Positions 32,195 through 40,300 of a stretch of 64,000 nt of DNA are shown here, in pieces. Both the position numbers and the translations under genes were made by a program. The stretch is taken from contig NZ_WMIE01000003.1 in NCBI RefSeq assembly GCF_009711225.1, forward strand, positions 1 through 64,000. Direction: 5' to 3'. This DNA comes from Paracoccus aestuariivivens (GTDB lineage Bacteria; Pseudomonadota; Alphaproteobacteria; Rhodobacterales; Rhodobacteraceae). The notes under the pieces were generated by a model. The model was not told the DNA's origin. It did no database searches and saw only the letters and a program-made list of their open reading frames with translations. How positions within the stretch are numbered: position 1 is the first letter of the stretch; each line of letters begins with the position of its first letter.

Positions 32195-32233
32195 TGTACG
32201 CCCTGTGTACGGGCGGTGTACGGCCTGTGTACA
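32195..32233. repeat. Four TGTAC boxes with 11-bp period
   Basis: GTAC occurs at 32196, 32207, 32218 and 32229, each preceded by T and separated by exactly 11 bp, so the boxes lie on nearly the same face of the helix. The array starts 12 bp after the Trm112 stop and its last part runs into the terminator hairpin. Confidence 0.6.
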
Positions 32234-32253
32234 GATGCCACAGGCCGTATTTT
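32220..32253 (+). terminator. Terminator after the Trm112 gene
   Basis: ACGGCCTGTG (32220-32229) pairs perfectly with CACAGGCCGT (32239-32248) around a 9-nt loop and is followed by ATTTTC. It ends the left-to-right operon and faces the convergent argC stop at 32269. Confidence 0.8.
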
Positions 32254-32268
32254 CATGATATCAGGGAC

Positions 32269-33177
32269 TTACAGTCCTGCGGCTTCGTCGGTGCCCAGCA
32301 TGATGTTCAGGTTCTGGACCGCCGCGCCCGACGCACCCTTGCCAAGGTTGTCCAGCACCGCGACCAGCACCGCGCAGCCGTTTTCGGCATCGCCGTGGAC
32401 CGACAGTTCCAGCTTGTTCGTGTCGTTCAGTTTCGTCGGGACGACCCGTGCCTCGGGCTCGACAACCGAGACGAACTGGCTGCCCGCGTAATGCGCCGCC
32501 AGCGTCTCGCGCAGGTTGTCCAGATTGCGGGCCGCATTCAGGTGTAGCGGGATCTGGACTGCCATGCCCTGCGCAAAATTCCCGACCGAAGGGGCAAAGA
32601 CCGGACGCGTCGTCAGGTCGGAATATTTCATAATTTCAGGCAGATGCTTGTGCTTCTGGCCAAGTGCATAGACAAACGAGGCGGGCGCTTCGCCACGCTC
32701 ATACTCGCCGATCATCTCTTTGCCGCCACCGGAATAGCCCGACACGGCATTGATCGACAGGACTTCATCCTTGCCGACCAGACCGGCCTTGACCAGCGGT
32801 GCCAGCAGCGAGATGGCTCCGGTCGCATAGCAGCCGGGATTCGAGACATATTGCGCGCCTGCAATCGCCCCGCGTGCATCTTCGGTCAGCTCGGCAAAAC
32901 CGAAAACCCATTCCGGATCAACGCGATGCGCGGTCGAGGCGTCGATGAAACGCACGGGCAGTCCGGCGGCCAGCGCCACGGCTTCCTTGGCGGCGGCGTC
33001 AGGCAGGCACAGGATCGCGACATCGGCGCTGGCAAAAGCCTCGCGGCGGGCATCGGCATCCTTGCGGCGGGCGGGATCGATCTGGATCAGCTCGATATCG
33101 TCGCGTCCGATCAGACGGTCACGGATCTGCAGGCCGGTCGTGCCGGCCTCGCCGTCGATGAAAACCTTATGCGCCAT
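32269..33177 (-). CDS. argC: N-acetyl-gamma-glutamyl-phosphate reductase (type 2)
   Basis: This is the arginine-biosynthesis enzyme that reduces N-acetylglutamyl phosphate. The 302-residue length matches the short type-2 form, not the ~345-residue type 1. [18 protein letters not shown] binds NADP at the N-terminus, the catalytic Cys lies in [13 protein letters not shown], and [10 protein letters not shown] plus [14 protein letters not shown] follow. A GGAGG ribosome binding site lies upstream of the ATG. It is monocistronic here, with the ethanol-oxidation genes upstream in the same direction. Confidence 0.95.
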   Translation of the reverse strand: MAHKVFIDGEAGTTGLQIRDRLIGRDDIELIQIDPARRKDADARREAFASADVAILCLPDAAAKEAVALAAGLPVRFIDASTAHRVDPEWVFGFAELTEDARGAIAGAQYVSNPGCYATGAISLLAPLVKAGLVGKDEVLSINAVSGYSGGGKEMIGEYERGEAPASFVYALGQKHKHLPEIMKYSDLTTRPVFAPSVGNFAQGMAVQIPLHLNAARNLDNLRETLAAHYAGSQFVSVVEPEARVVPTKLNDTNKLELSVHGDAENGCAVLVAVLDNLGKGASGAAVQNLNIMLGTDEAAGL

Positions 33178-33249
33178 GAGGGCCTCCTGTTTGCAGGGCC
33201 TTTTAGCGCGGCGTCAGGGTCGAGGCAAATCGTGATTGCCCTGCGGATC

Positions 33250-33606
33250 TCAGATCCCGCACAGATCCGAGCGGACCAGAAAACGCCTCTCCCGACCGTT
33301 ATCCAAACTGAACATCCCGCCCCGACCGGGGACCGCGTCGATGGTCAGGCGGGTATGTTTCCACGTTTCGTACTGGCTGGCCGAGATATAGAACGGCATG
33401 TTCCCGATCTCGCCCAGTTTCACGTCACGCTCGCTCAGACGGAACTCTCCTTGCGGGTAGCACATCGGAGACGAGCCGTCGCAGCACCCGCCGGATTGGT
33501 GGAACATCACCGGCCCATGATCGGCGACGATCTCGGCCAGCAGATCAAGCGCGGCGGGTGTGGCCTCGACCTGATCAAGCCCTTGATGTGCTGCGACGCT
33601 TTCCAT
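33250..33606 (-). CDS. DUF779-family protein
   Basis: The 118-residue protein has the family core VMFHQSGGCCDGSSPMCYPQGEF with three Cys, and later FYISASQYETWKHTRLTIDAVPGRGGMFSL. DUF779 proteins occur beside acetaldehyde dehydrogenases, as here; the molecular role is not known. The Cys cluster could bind metal. It starts directly at the adhP stop and forms an operon with the alcohol and aldehyde dehydrogenases. Confidence 0.9.
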   Translation of the reverse strand: MESVAAHQGLDQVEATPAALDLLAEIVADHGPVMFHQSGGCCDGSSPMCYPQGEFRLSERDVKLGEIGNMPFYISASQYETWKHTRLTIDAVPGRGGMFSLDNGRERRFLVRSDLCGI

Positions 33607-34640
33607 CAGCTTGTCATGTCCAAGACCATGCGGCCCTCGATCTGGCCCTTGTGCATTTTGGCGAAGATATCGTTGATGTCTTCCAGCTTGGCCTTGTGGA
33701 TGGTCGCCTTGACCTTGCCCTCGGCGGCGAAATCCAGCGATTCCTGCAGGTCCAGCCGCGTGCCCACGATCGAGCCGCGCACCGTGATCCCGTTCAGGAC
33801 CATGCCGAAGATATCCAGCGGGAAATCCCCCGGAGGCAATCCGTTCAGCGCCACGGTGCCGCCCCGTGCGGCCATGCCGATGGCTTGTTCGAACGCCTTG
33901 CGTCCAACAGCCGTCACCAGCACACCCTGAGCGCCGCCATCCGTCGCGCGCTTGATCGTGGCAGCGGGGTCATTGTCCGTCGCCGCGTTGACGGTGACGG
34001 TCGCGCCCAGCTTGCGCGCAAAAGCCAGTTTCTCATCGTCGATATCGACAGCGGCGACGTTCAGGCCCATGGCCTTGGCATATTGCACCGCCATATGGCC
34101 CAGCCCGCCAATTCCCGAGATGACCACCCAGTCGCCCGGCTTGGTGTCGGTGACTTTCAGCCCCTTATAGACCGTTACGCCCGCACAAAGCACCGGAGCA
34201 ATTTCGAGGAAGTCGATGTTTTTGGGCAGGTGGCCCACATAATTCGGATCGGCCACGACGTAATCGGCAAAGCCGCCATTCACCGAATAACCGGTGTTTT
34301 CCTGCGTTTCGCACAGCGTCTCCCAGCCGCCCAGACAATGGCGACAATGGCCGCAGGCGGTATATAGCCACGGCACGCCGACGCGGTCGCCTTCTTTCAC
34401 ATGCTTGACGCCCGCCCCCACGGCCGAGACGAAACCGACGCCCTCATGGCCGGGAATGAACGGTGGGTTGGGCTTGACGGGCCAGTCGCCTTCGGCGGCA
34501 TGCAGATCTGTATGGCATACGCCGGAGGCTTGAATCTTGACCTGAATCATGCCGTGGCCGGGTTCGGGGATCGGCACCTCGTCAATGGTAAGGGGTTTGC
34601 CGAATTCGCGGACGACCGCAGCCTTCATCGTTTTAGCCAT
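33606..34640 (-). CDS. adhP: Zinc-dependent alcohol dehydrogenase (AdhP type)
   Basis: The protein has 344 residues. The catalytic zinc site is in [15 protein letters not shown] and [12 protein letters not shown], and the structural zinc lobe has four Cys in [15 protein letters not shown]. The NAD-binding motif is [17 protein letters not shown]. It oxidises ethanol and similar primary alcohols to aldehydes, or works in reverse. It lies downstream of the aldehyde dehydrogenase and upstream of the DUF779 gene, giving a complete alcohol-to-acid route. Confidence 0.95.
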   Translation of the reverse strand: MAKTMKAAVVREFGKPLTIDEVPIPEPGHGMIQVKIQASGVCHTDLHAAEGDWPVKPNPPFIPGHEGVGFVSAVGAGVKHVKEGDRVGVPWLYTACGHCRHCLGGWETLCETQENTGYSVNGGFADYVVADPNYVGHLPKNIDFLEIAPVLCAGVTVYKGLKVTDTKPGDWVVISGIGGLGHMAVQYAKAMGLNVAAVDIDDEKLAFARKLGATVTVNAATDNDPAATIKRATDGGAQGVLVTAVGRKAFEQAIGMAARGGTVALNGLPPGDFPLDIFGMVLNGITVRGSIVGTRLDLQESLDFAAEGKVKATIHKAKLEDINDIFAKMHKGQIEGRMVLDMTS

Positions 34641-34721
34641 GAAAGAAGTCCTCGCTATCTGGTAAGAACGACTGAAGCGGGGCGGTTCGCGCCGCCCCGC
34701 CAGTTTCTTGTCGAACCGGAC

Positions 34722-36248
34722 CTAGAAGAAGCCCAGTTTCTTCGGCGAATAGCTGACCAACATGTTTTTGGTCTGCTGGTAGTGATCGAGCATCATCTTG
34801 TGGGTTTCGCGCCCGATGCCGGATTGCTTGTAGCCGCCAAAGGCTGCATGCGCCGGATAGGCGTGGTAGCAGTTGGTCCAGACCCGACCCGCCTTGATGC
34901 TGCGACCCATGCGGAAGCAGGTGTTCGCGTCACGCGACCACACGCCCGCGCCAAGTCCGTAAAGCGTGTCATTGGCGATCTCCAAGGCCTCGGCTTCGGT
35001 CTTGAAGGTCGTGACCGAGACCACGGGACCAAAGATTTCCTCTTGGAAGATCCGCATCTTGTTGGTGCCGCGGAAGATCGTCGGCTCGATATAGAAACCG
35101 CTGGACAACTCGCCGCCCAGATCGGCTGCCTTGCCGCCGGTCAGAACTTCGGCCCCTTCCTTCTTGCCGATATCGAGATAGCTGAGGATCTTTTCCTTTT
35201 GCTCGGACGATGCCTGCGCGCCGATCATGGTCGAGATATCGCGCGGGTCGCCTTGCTTGATCGCCTTGGTACGGGCCACGGCGCGTTCCATGAAGCGGTC
35301 ATAGATCGATTCCTGGATCAGTACGCGCGATGGGCAGGTGCAGACCTCGCCCTGGTTCAGCGCGAACATCGCAAAGCCTTCCAGCGCCTTGTCGAAGAAA
35401 TCGTCATCCTCGCGGGCGACGTCCTCGAAGAAGATGTTGGGGGATTTGCCGCCCAGTTCCAGCGTCACCGGAATCAGGTTTTCGGCCGCGTATTGCATTA
35501 TCAAGCGGCCGGTTGTCGTCTCGCCGGTGAAGGCAATCTTGGCAATGCGCGGATTCGAGGCCAGCGGCTTACCCGCTTCCAGACCGAAGCCGTTCACGAT
35601 GTTGAGCACACCCGGAGGCAGCAGATCGCCGATCAGGCTGGCCCAGACCATGATGGTGGCGGGGGTCTGTTCTGCGGGCTTCAGCACCACGCAGTTGCCT
35701 GCGGCCAGCGCCGGAGCCAGCTTCCAGCAGGCCATCAGCAGCGGGAAGTTCCACGGGATGATCTGGCCCACGACGCCCAGCGGTTCGTGGAAGTGATAGG
35801 CGATGGTGGTCGAGTCGATTTCCGAGATCGTGCCTTCCTGACCGCGCAGGACGCCGGCGAAATAACGGAAATGGTCGATCGCCAGCGGCAGGTCGGCGGC
35901 CATGGTCTCGCGGATCGGCTTGCCGTTGTCCCATGTTTCGGCAGTGGCCAGCAGTTCCAGATTCGCCTCCATCCGGTCGGCGATCTTCAGCAGGATGTTG
36001 GAACGCTCGGCTGCGGGCGTATGGCCCCAGCGGTCCTTGGCGGCATGGGCAGCATCCAGCGCCAGTTCGATATCCTCGGCATTCGAGCGCGCGATCTCGC
36101 CGATTTCAGCGCCGGTGATCGGCGTCGTGTTGATGAAGTATTTGCCGGATTTCGGCGCGACCCAGTTGCCGCCGATATAGTTGTCGTAACGTTTCGCGAA
36201 GGGCAGAACATTGACCCCTTTGAAGTCATGTGTCTGGTCGTTCGGCAT
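34722..36248 (-). CDS. Aldehyde dehydrogenase (AcoD/ExaC-like, acetaldehyde)
   Basis: The protein has 508 residues. The catalytic Cys is in [17 protein letters not shown] and the general-base Glu in [14 protein letters not shown]; the NAD-binding region includes [32 protein letters not shown]. The C-terminal [31 protein letters not shown] is typical of AcoD/ExaC acetaldehyde dehydrogenases. AGGAGGATACC gives a strong ribosome binding site. A small hairpin (36265-36283) sits in its leader. It is the first gene of the operon, downstream of the AcoR-like regulator gene in the same direction. Confidence 0.94.
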   Translation of the reverse strand: MPNDQTHDFKGVNVLPFAKRYDNYIGGNWVAPKSGKYFINTTPITGAEIGEIARSNAEDIELALDAAHAAKDRWGHTPAAERSNILLKIADRMEANLELLATAETWDNGKPIRETMAADLPLAIDHFRYFAGVLRGQEGTISEIDSTTIAYHFHEPLGVVGQIIPWNFPLLMACWKLAPALAAGNCVVLKPAEQTPATIMVWASLIGDLLPPGVLNIVNGFGLEAGKPLASNPRIAKIAFTGETTTGRLIMQYAAENLIPVTLELGGKSPNIFFEDVAREDDDFFDKALEGFAMFALNQGEVCTCPSRVLIQESIYDRFMERAVARTKAIKQGDPRDISTMIGAQASSEQKEKILSYLDIGKKEGAEVLTGGKAADLGGELSSGFYIEPTIFRGTNKMRIFQEEIFGPVVSVTTFKTEAEALEIANDTLYGLGAGVWSRDANTCFRMGRSIKAGRVWTNCYHAYPAHAAFGGYKQSGIGRETHKMMLDHYQQTKNMLVSYSPKKLGFF

Positions 36249-36264
36249 GGTATCCTCCTGTCAG

Positions 36265-36283
36265 ACCGGCTCCTCCAGCCGGT
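36265..36283 (-). promoter_or_regulatory. Leader hairpin before the aldehyde dehydrogenase gene
   Basis: ACCGGCT (36265-36271) pairs with AGCCGGT (36277-36283), just upstream of the AGGAGG ribosome binding site. There is no U tract, so it is a leader structure rather than a clear terminator. Confidence 0.4.
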
Positions 36284-36349
36284 TCGACAAGCAGCCTGTG
36301 ACGGGGCGAAACACAAAGCAACGTGGGCGATACGCCGCAGCGCAGAATG

Positions 36350-36367
36350 TGTTTCACCCCTGAGACA
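36350..36367. promoter_or_regulatory. Candidate activator site TGTTTCA-N4-TGAGACA
   Basis: This 18-bp inverted repeat has one mismatched pair. It overlaps the last codons of the regulator gene, about 105 bp upstream of the aldehyde dehydrogenase start. A weaker related sequence, with the half-sites TGTGACG and CGAAACA separated by GGG, lies at 36297-36313. The distance and symmetry suit an upstream activation site of the AcoR-like protein. Confidence 0.5.
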
Positions 36368-37328
36368 GTCGGCCCCGATTTTCCGAAATCCCCAATCGGG
36401 TCATGCGCCGGTACAGCGTTGCGCGGCCCACACCAAGCGCGCGCGCCGCAGCCGAGACATTGCCCTCGGCCCGCGCCAGCGCACGAATCACGGCGGCACG
36501 TTCGGCCCGCTCGAAACCGGTGACCTCGTCCTCGCGCCCGAACAGGTCCGAGGCGGGGCGGGGGCGCAGCTGGCCTTCCTTTTCCAGACCGTAAGCGCGG
36601 CGCGCGGCACGGTTCGCACCGATCGCCAGATCGTCCTTGTCGACGGCGACCAGCAGTGTCGCGTCATCCATGCCGTCGATCTGGGCCGTGATGATCCGTG
36701 CGCAGGGGAACGAGACGCGAAAGAACGCCGCTTCGATCTGGCGGGCGCTTTGGGCGACCTGCGCCGCGATCAGCGCGTTCCAGCGTTCGCTGTGATCCAG
36801 ACGCGCGGTGCTGACATCCAGCGCCGCGATCAGCCGTCCGTCCGGCCCCCAGATCGGCGCGTCCATGCAGGACAGGCCGGTATTGCGGGCGTAGAAATGC
36901 TCGTTGCGGTGGATCGTAACCTGCCGACCTTCGGCCAGACAGGTGCCGATGCCGTTCGTTCCCTCGGCGGCCTCGGACCAGTCGGTTCCGGCCCATAGGC
37001 CCCAATCGCGGAAGGTGGCGGCGTCGGCCTCGTTGACGCGCTGTTCAAGCACGATGCCGGTCGAGTCGGTCAGCAGCACATTGCATCCGGTCGGGCAGAC
37101 AAGCTGGAACAGATGGTCCAGTTGCGGGCGGGCTACGGCGACGAAGCCGTCCAGCCTTTCGTGCCGTTCGGCCAGTTCGCGCGCGTCAAGACGGCGCACC
37201 AATGGGGCTCGGGCCGGGTCCAGCCCGTGCTTGACCATCGACCGCCGCCAACTCGCGGCAAGTCGTGTCACGGCCCCCGGCGATTGGGACGCTTGTGCGA
37301 CGCGGTCTTCGTGTCGGTGTTCGGGCAA
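36354..37328 (-). CDS. AcoR-like GAF/Fis regulator without AAA+ domain
   Basis: The protein has 324 residues. The N-terminal half matches the AcoR sensory region (VTRLAASWRRSMVKHGLDP, NVLLTDSTGIVLEQR, GTDWSEAAEGTNGIGTCLAEGR, FYARNTGLSCMDAPIWGPDGRLIAALDVS). The C-terminus is a Fis-type helix-turn-helix (AEGNVSAAARALGVGRATLYRRMTRLGI). The ~230-residue sigma-54-interacting AAA+ domain of AcoR, with its GAFTGA loop, is absent. In agreement, no -24/-12 sigma-54 promoter is visible ahead of the dehydrogenases. It probably senses an alcohol or aldehyde signal and controls the adjacent operon by direct contact with ordinary RNA polymerase. Confidence 0.88.
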   Translation of the reverse strand: MPEHRHEDRVAQASQSPGAVTRLAASWRRSMVKHGLDPARAPLVRRLDARELAERHERLDGFVAVARPQLDHLFQLVCPTGCNVLLTDSTGIVLEQRVNEADAATFRDWGLWAGTDWSEAAEGTNGIGTCLAEGRQVTIHRNEHFYARNTGLSCMDAPIWGPDGRLIAALDVSTARLDHSERWNALIAAQVAQSARQIEAAFFRVSFPCARIITAQIDGMDDATLLVAVDKDDLAIGANRAARRAYGLEKEGQLRPRPASDLFGREDEVTGFERAERAAVIRALARAEGNVSAAARALGVGRATLYRRMTRLGISENRGRLSQG

Positions 37329-37394
37329 GGCTTCCTCCCTCCTTACTCGATGGGGCGAGTATGAGATGGCTTGCCGGTCGGAGCAAGAAAACCT

Positions 37395-40300
37395 TTAGGG
37401 CGTGACTGTCACCGTGCCGCCGTCGCTCCATGCCCGGAACTCGGGGCGGTACATATCCTCGACGCTGGCGGCGGGATGGCGGAATCCGCCCGGAGTCACC
37501 GCACGCACGATGTAGGCCAGCGAGAACGGATCGATCGAGGTCCAACTGAGTGCGGCGGTAAAGCGGTCGGCACGGAACTCGGTCATTTCGGCATCGGTCT
37601 GTCCCTGCAGCCAGTCCAGCGCCGAGATGTCGCCCGCTCGCAAAAGGTTCGGGTTGTCGATCTCCCATCCGGCCGGTAGGGGGTCGTTGACGATCAGCCG
37701 ACCGCCACCCTCGGCTTCGGGAATGACTTTCAACTCGACGACCATGCGTGTTCCCTGCGGCACCGAGCTTGGATCAAGCGCCGTGCCGTCGATGCGGTAA
37801 TAGCTGCGCTGGATGCGGTAGCCGCGCCCGCCCGCTTGCGGCGACGCTGTGGGTTTTCCGGTTGCGGTCAGCGTGACCTCAAGTGGTTGCTCACCCGTAT
37901 TCGCGATACTGGCCGAGGCATCGGGCAGGCTGGTGACGGCCTCGGACAAAGCGACTCCGTTCAGGCTGACGGAGGGTGGGGATTGCGAGAGCGCCTTGGC
38001 CGCCATCACGGTCCAGACCGATTCCTGTGTCGATAGCGTCTGCCCGCCCGCCTGTGCCTGGGCGATCCGCTCGGCCACTTGCGAGGTCAGGCCGGTCTGA
38101 TCGACGGCCTCGGATTTTGCATCCGCGGCCAAGGCCAGCAGCGCCGTCGCATCGCGCAATCTGGTGCCGTAATCGGCACGGAGGACATGCGCCTCGGGCG
38201 CGCCAAGATCCAGCAACTCGCGGGCCTGCGCGAACAGTCGGTCGGCCCGCACCTGATCGCCATAAGAGGCCAGCGCCGCACCCAGATTTCCGGCCGCCAT
38301 CGGGGTCGAGAACGCCCCCGACGCTGTATCCGCGTAATAACGCAGATCGCCGATTGTCGCCGCACGTTCCCGCGCGAGAACCGCAAGCGCATAGGCAAGA
38401 GCCGCGTTATCCTCGGGCGTGGCGGACATCGGATCGGTCGCGTAATTGGCGCGGTTCCTGAGATTGTCGATGGCCATGCGGAAGGCCTTGTCGGGCACCT
38501 GATAGCCTGCGCCGCGTGCCCGAGACAGGAAATCGGTGACATAGGCCTCTAGCCACAGATCGCCGGAATCGGCGCGCCACAATCCGAAGCCGCCATTCGA
38601 ACCCTGACGGGTCAGGATCTGCGTGATCGCATCCTGCACCTGTTTGTCGCTGTCCCCGCTTGCGACGCCTTCGATCGCGGACAGGCCCGACACATACAGC
38701 AAGGGCATCGCCCCCGAGGTCAGCTGTTCGGTGCAGCCGTAAGGATAGCGGTCGAGCCGCGCCAAAGCGCCCGCGACATCCAGTCGGGCATAGGGACCAA
38801 AGGCGGCGGTCAGCAGCGCACCGGGCATCAAGTTCGCCGTCAGTGCGGGCGGCAGCGTGATGCTTTGGCCCGCCGGAATAGTCAGTCGATCCTGAAGCTG
38901 GATGTCGGCCTCGTTCAGGGCGACGGGAATAGCGATATCCTTGGCCAGCGCCAGACCATCCGGCGTGGTCAGGGTCAGGCGTAATCTGGCCACCCCTTCG
39001 GCATCACCGGCGACCACGGGCATTTGCACCTGCGCTTCGGCCTTGTCAGCCAAGGTCACGCTATCGGTCGTAAGATTGGCTCTCAATGGCGCGTCGCCGC
39101 CTGTCTGTTCGACGGCGAGTCTCATCTCTCCGGCGGGACCGCTGGCATGGGTCAGGCGCAATCCGACCTGCGCCTGATCGCCCGGCGCAAGGAAGGCGGG
39201 CGCGGTCACCGTCATCACGATCGGGTCGCGCACAAGGACCGAGGCATCCGCCTGTCCTACCCCCTTGGCCGACCAGACGACCGCCATGACGCGCACCTCG
39301 CCATTGAAGTCCCCGACCGGAACCTCGACCGATGCCGTGCCATCCGCCGCGACCGTCACCGGTCCCGAGAACCAACTCATCAGCTTTTCGGTGGGGGGCG
39401 GTGCCTCGGTGCTTGCGGACATGGCGTCGCCCCCTTCGCGCAGTGCCCCGTCAGGCGCTCCCGAGGACAGGATCAGCCGCCCGTAAAGATCGCGTAGTCC
39501 GACACCCAATCGCCTTTGACCGAAATAATGCCCCGAGGGATCGGGTGGCGCAAAGCGCGTCAGATTCAGGATACCCTGATCGACGGCGGCGATGGTGGCA
39601 AAGACCGTCTCACCTGCCGCGCCGTCGACCTTCAGCGAGACGGGAATAACTCCGCGCGGACGCGTTTCCGCAGGTGCCGAAATGCTCGCGGCAAGTTGGC
39701 GGTCGCCCGGATCGACGGTGGCATGAGCCAGTCCCAAGGCCCGCGCCGGTATGCGGCTTGCGGCCGGAGCATCGCCCAAGGGCCGGATTGCACTGACGGT
39801 GATATAGACCCCCGCGCCCCAATCGTCCGTTACCGGCAGATCAATGCGGTTCTCGCCCGATTTCAGCGACACGGTCTGCATCGAGACAAGCCGGTTCGAC
39901 AACACGGATACCAGACCCGCTCCGTCGGCCAGCGCCTGAACCCTGACCCGCGCGGTGTCGCCGCTACGATAGGCGGGTTTATCCAGTACGACCTGCAGGC
40001 GGTCGGGCGTGGGCGTGCCCGCATCCGCAACCGCGCCCCAGCCCGCATAGAACCGGATCGCGCTTTGACCGCCCTGACCCAAGGCAGGTTCGGCGACCAG
40101 TTCATACTGGCCCCATTCGACGGGGGCGGCAATTTCGGCGGGTGTTTCGCTAGGTTCGGCTGTGCCTTCGGCAATGCGGCTGCGGCTGGTGACCGGCTCC
40201 CAGTTCCATTGCCCGTCAAGCGAATACCATTGGTAATCGGTGTCGATCCGGTTCAGCACCCAACGGACGGGGGCAGGGGCCGGTTTCAGATCGGGCCCGA

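Noticed and set aside
36249..36353. Sigma-54 promoter ahead of the aldehyde dehydrogenase
   Set aside because: No GG-N10-GC type -24/-12 element is visible in the leader, and the adjacent AcoR-like regulator lacks the sigma-54 contact domain.
34401..36998. An 865-residue + strand ORF
   Set aside because: It is antisense to alcohol dehydrogenase, aldehyde dehydrogenase and the regulator, with a composition typical of GC-rich antisense frames.
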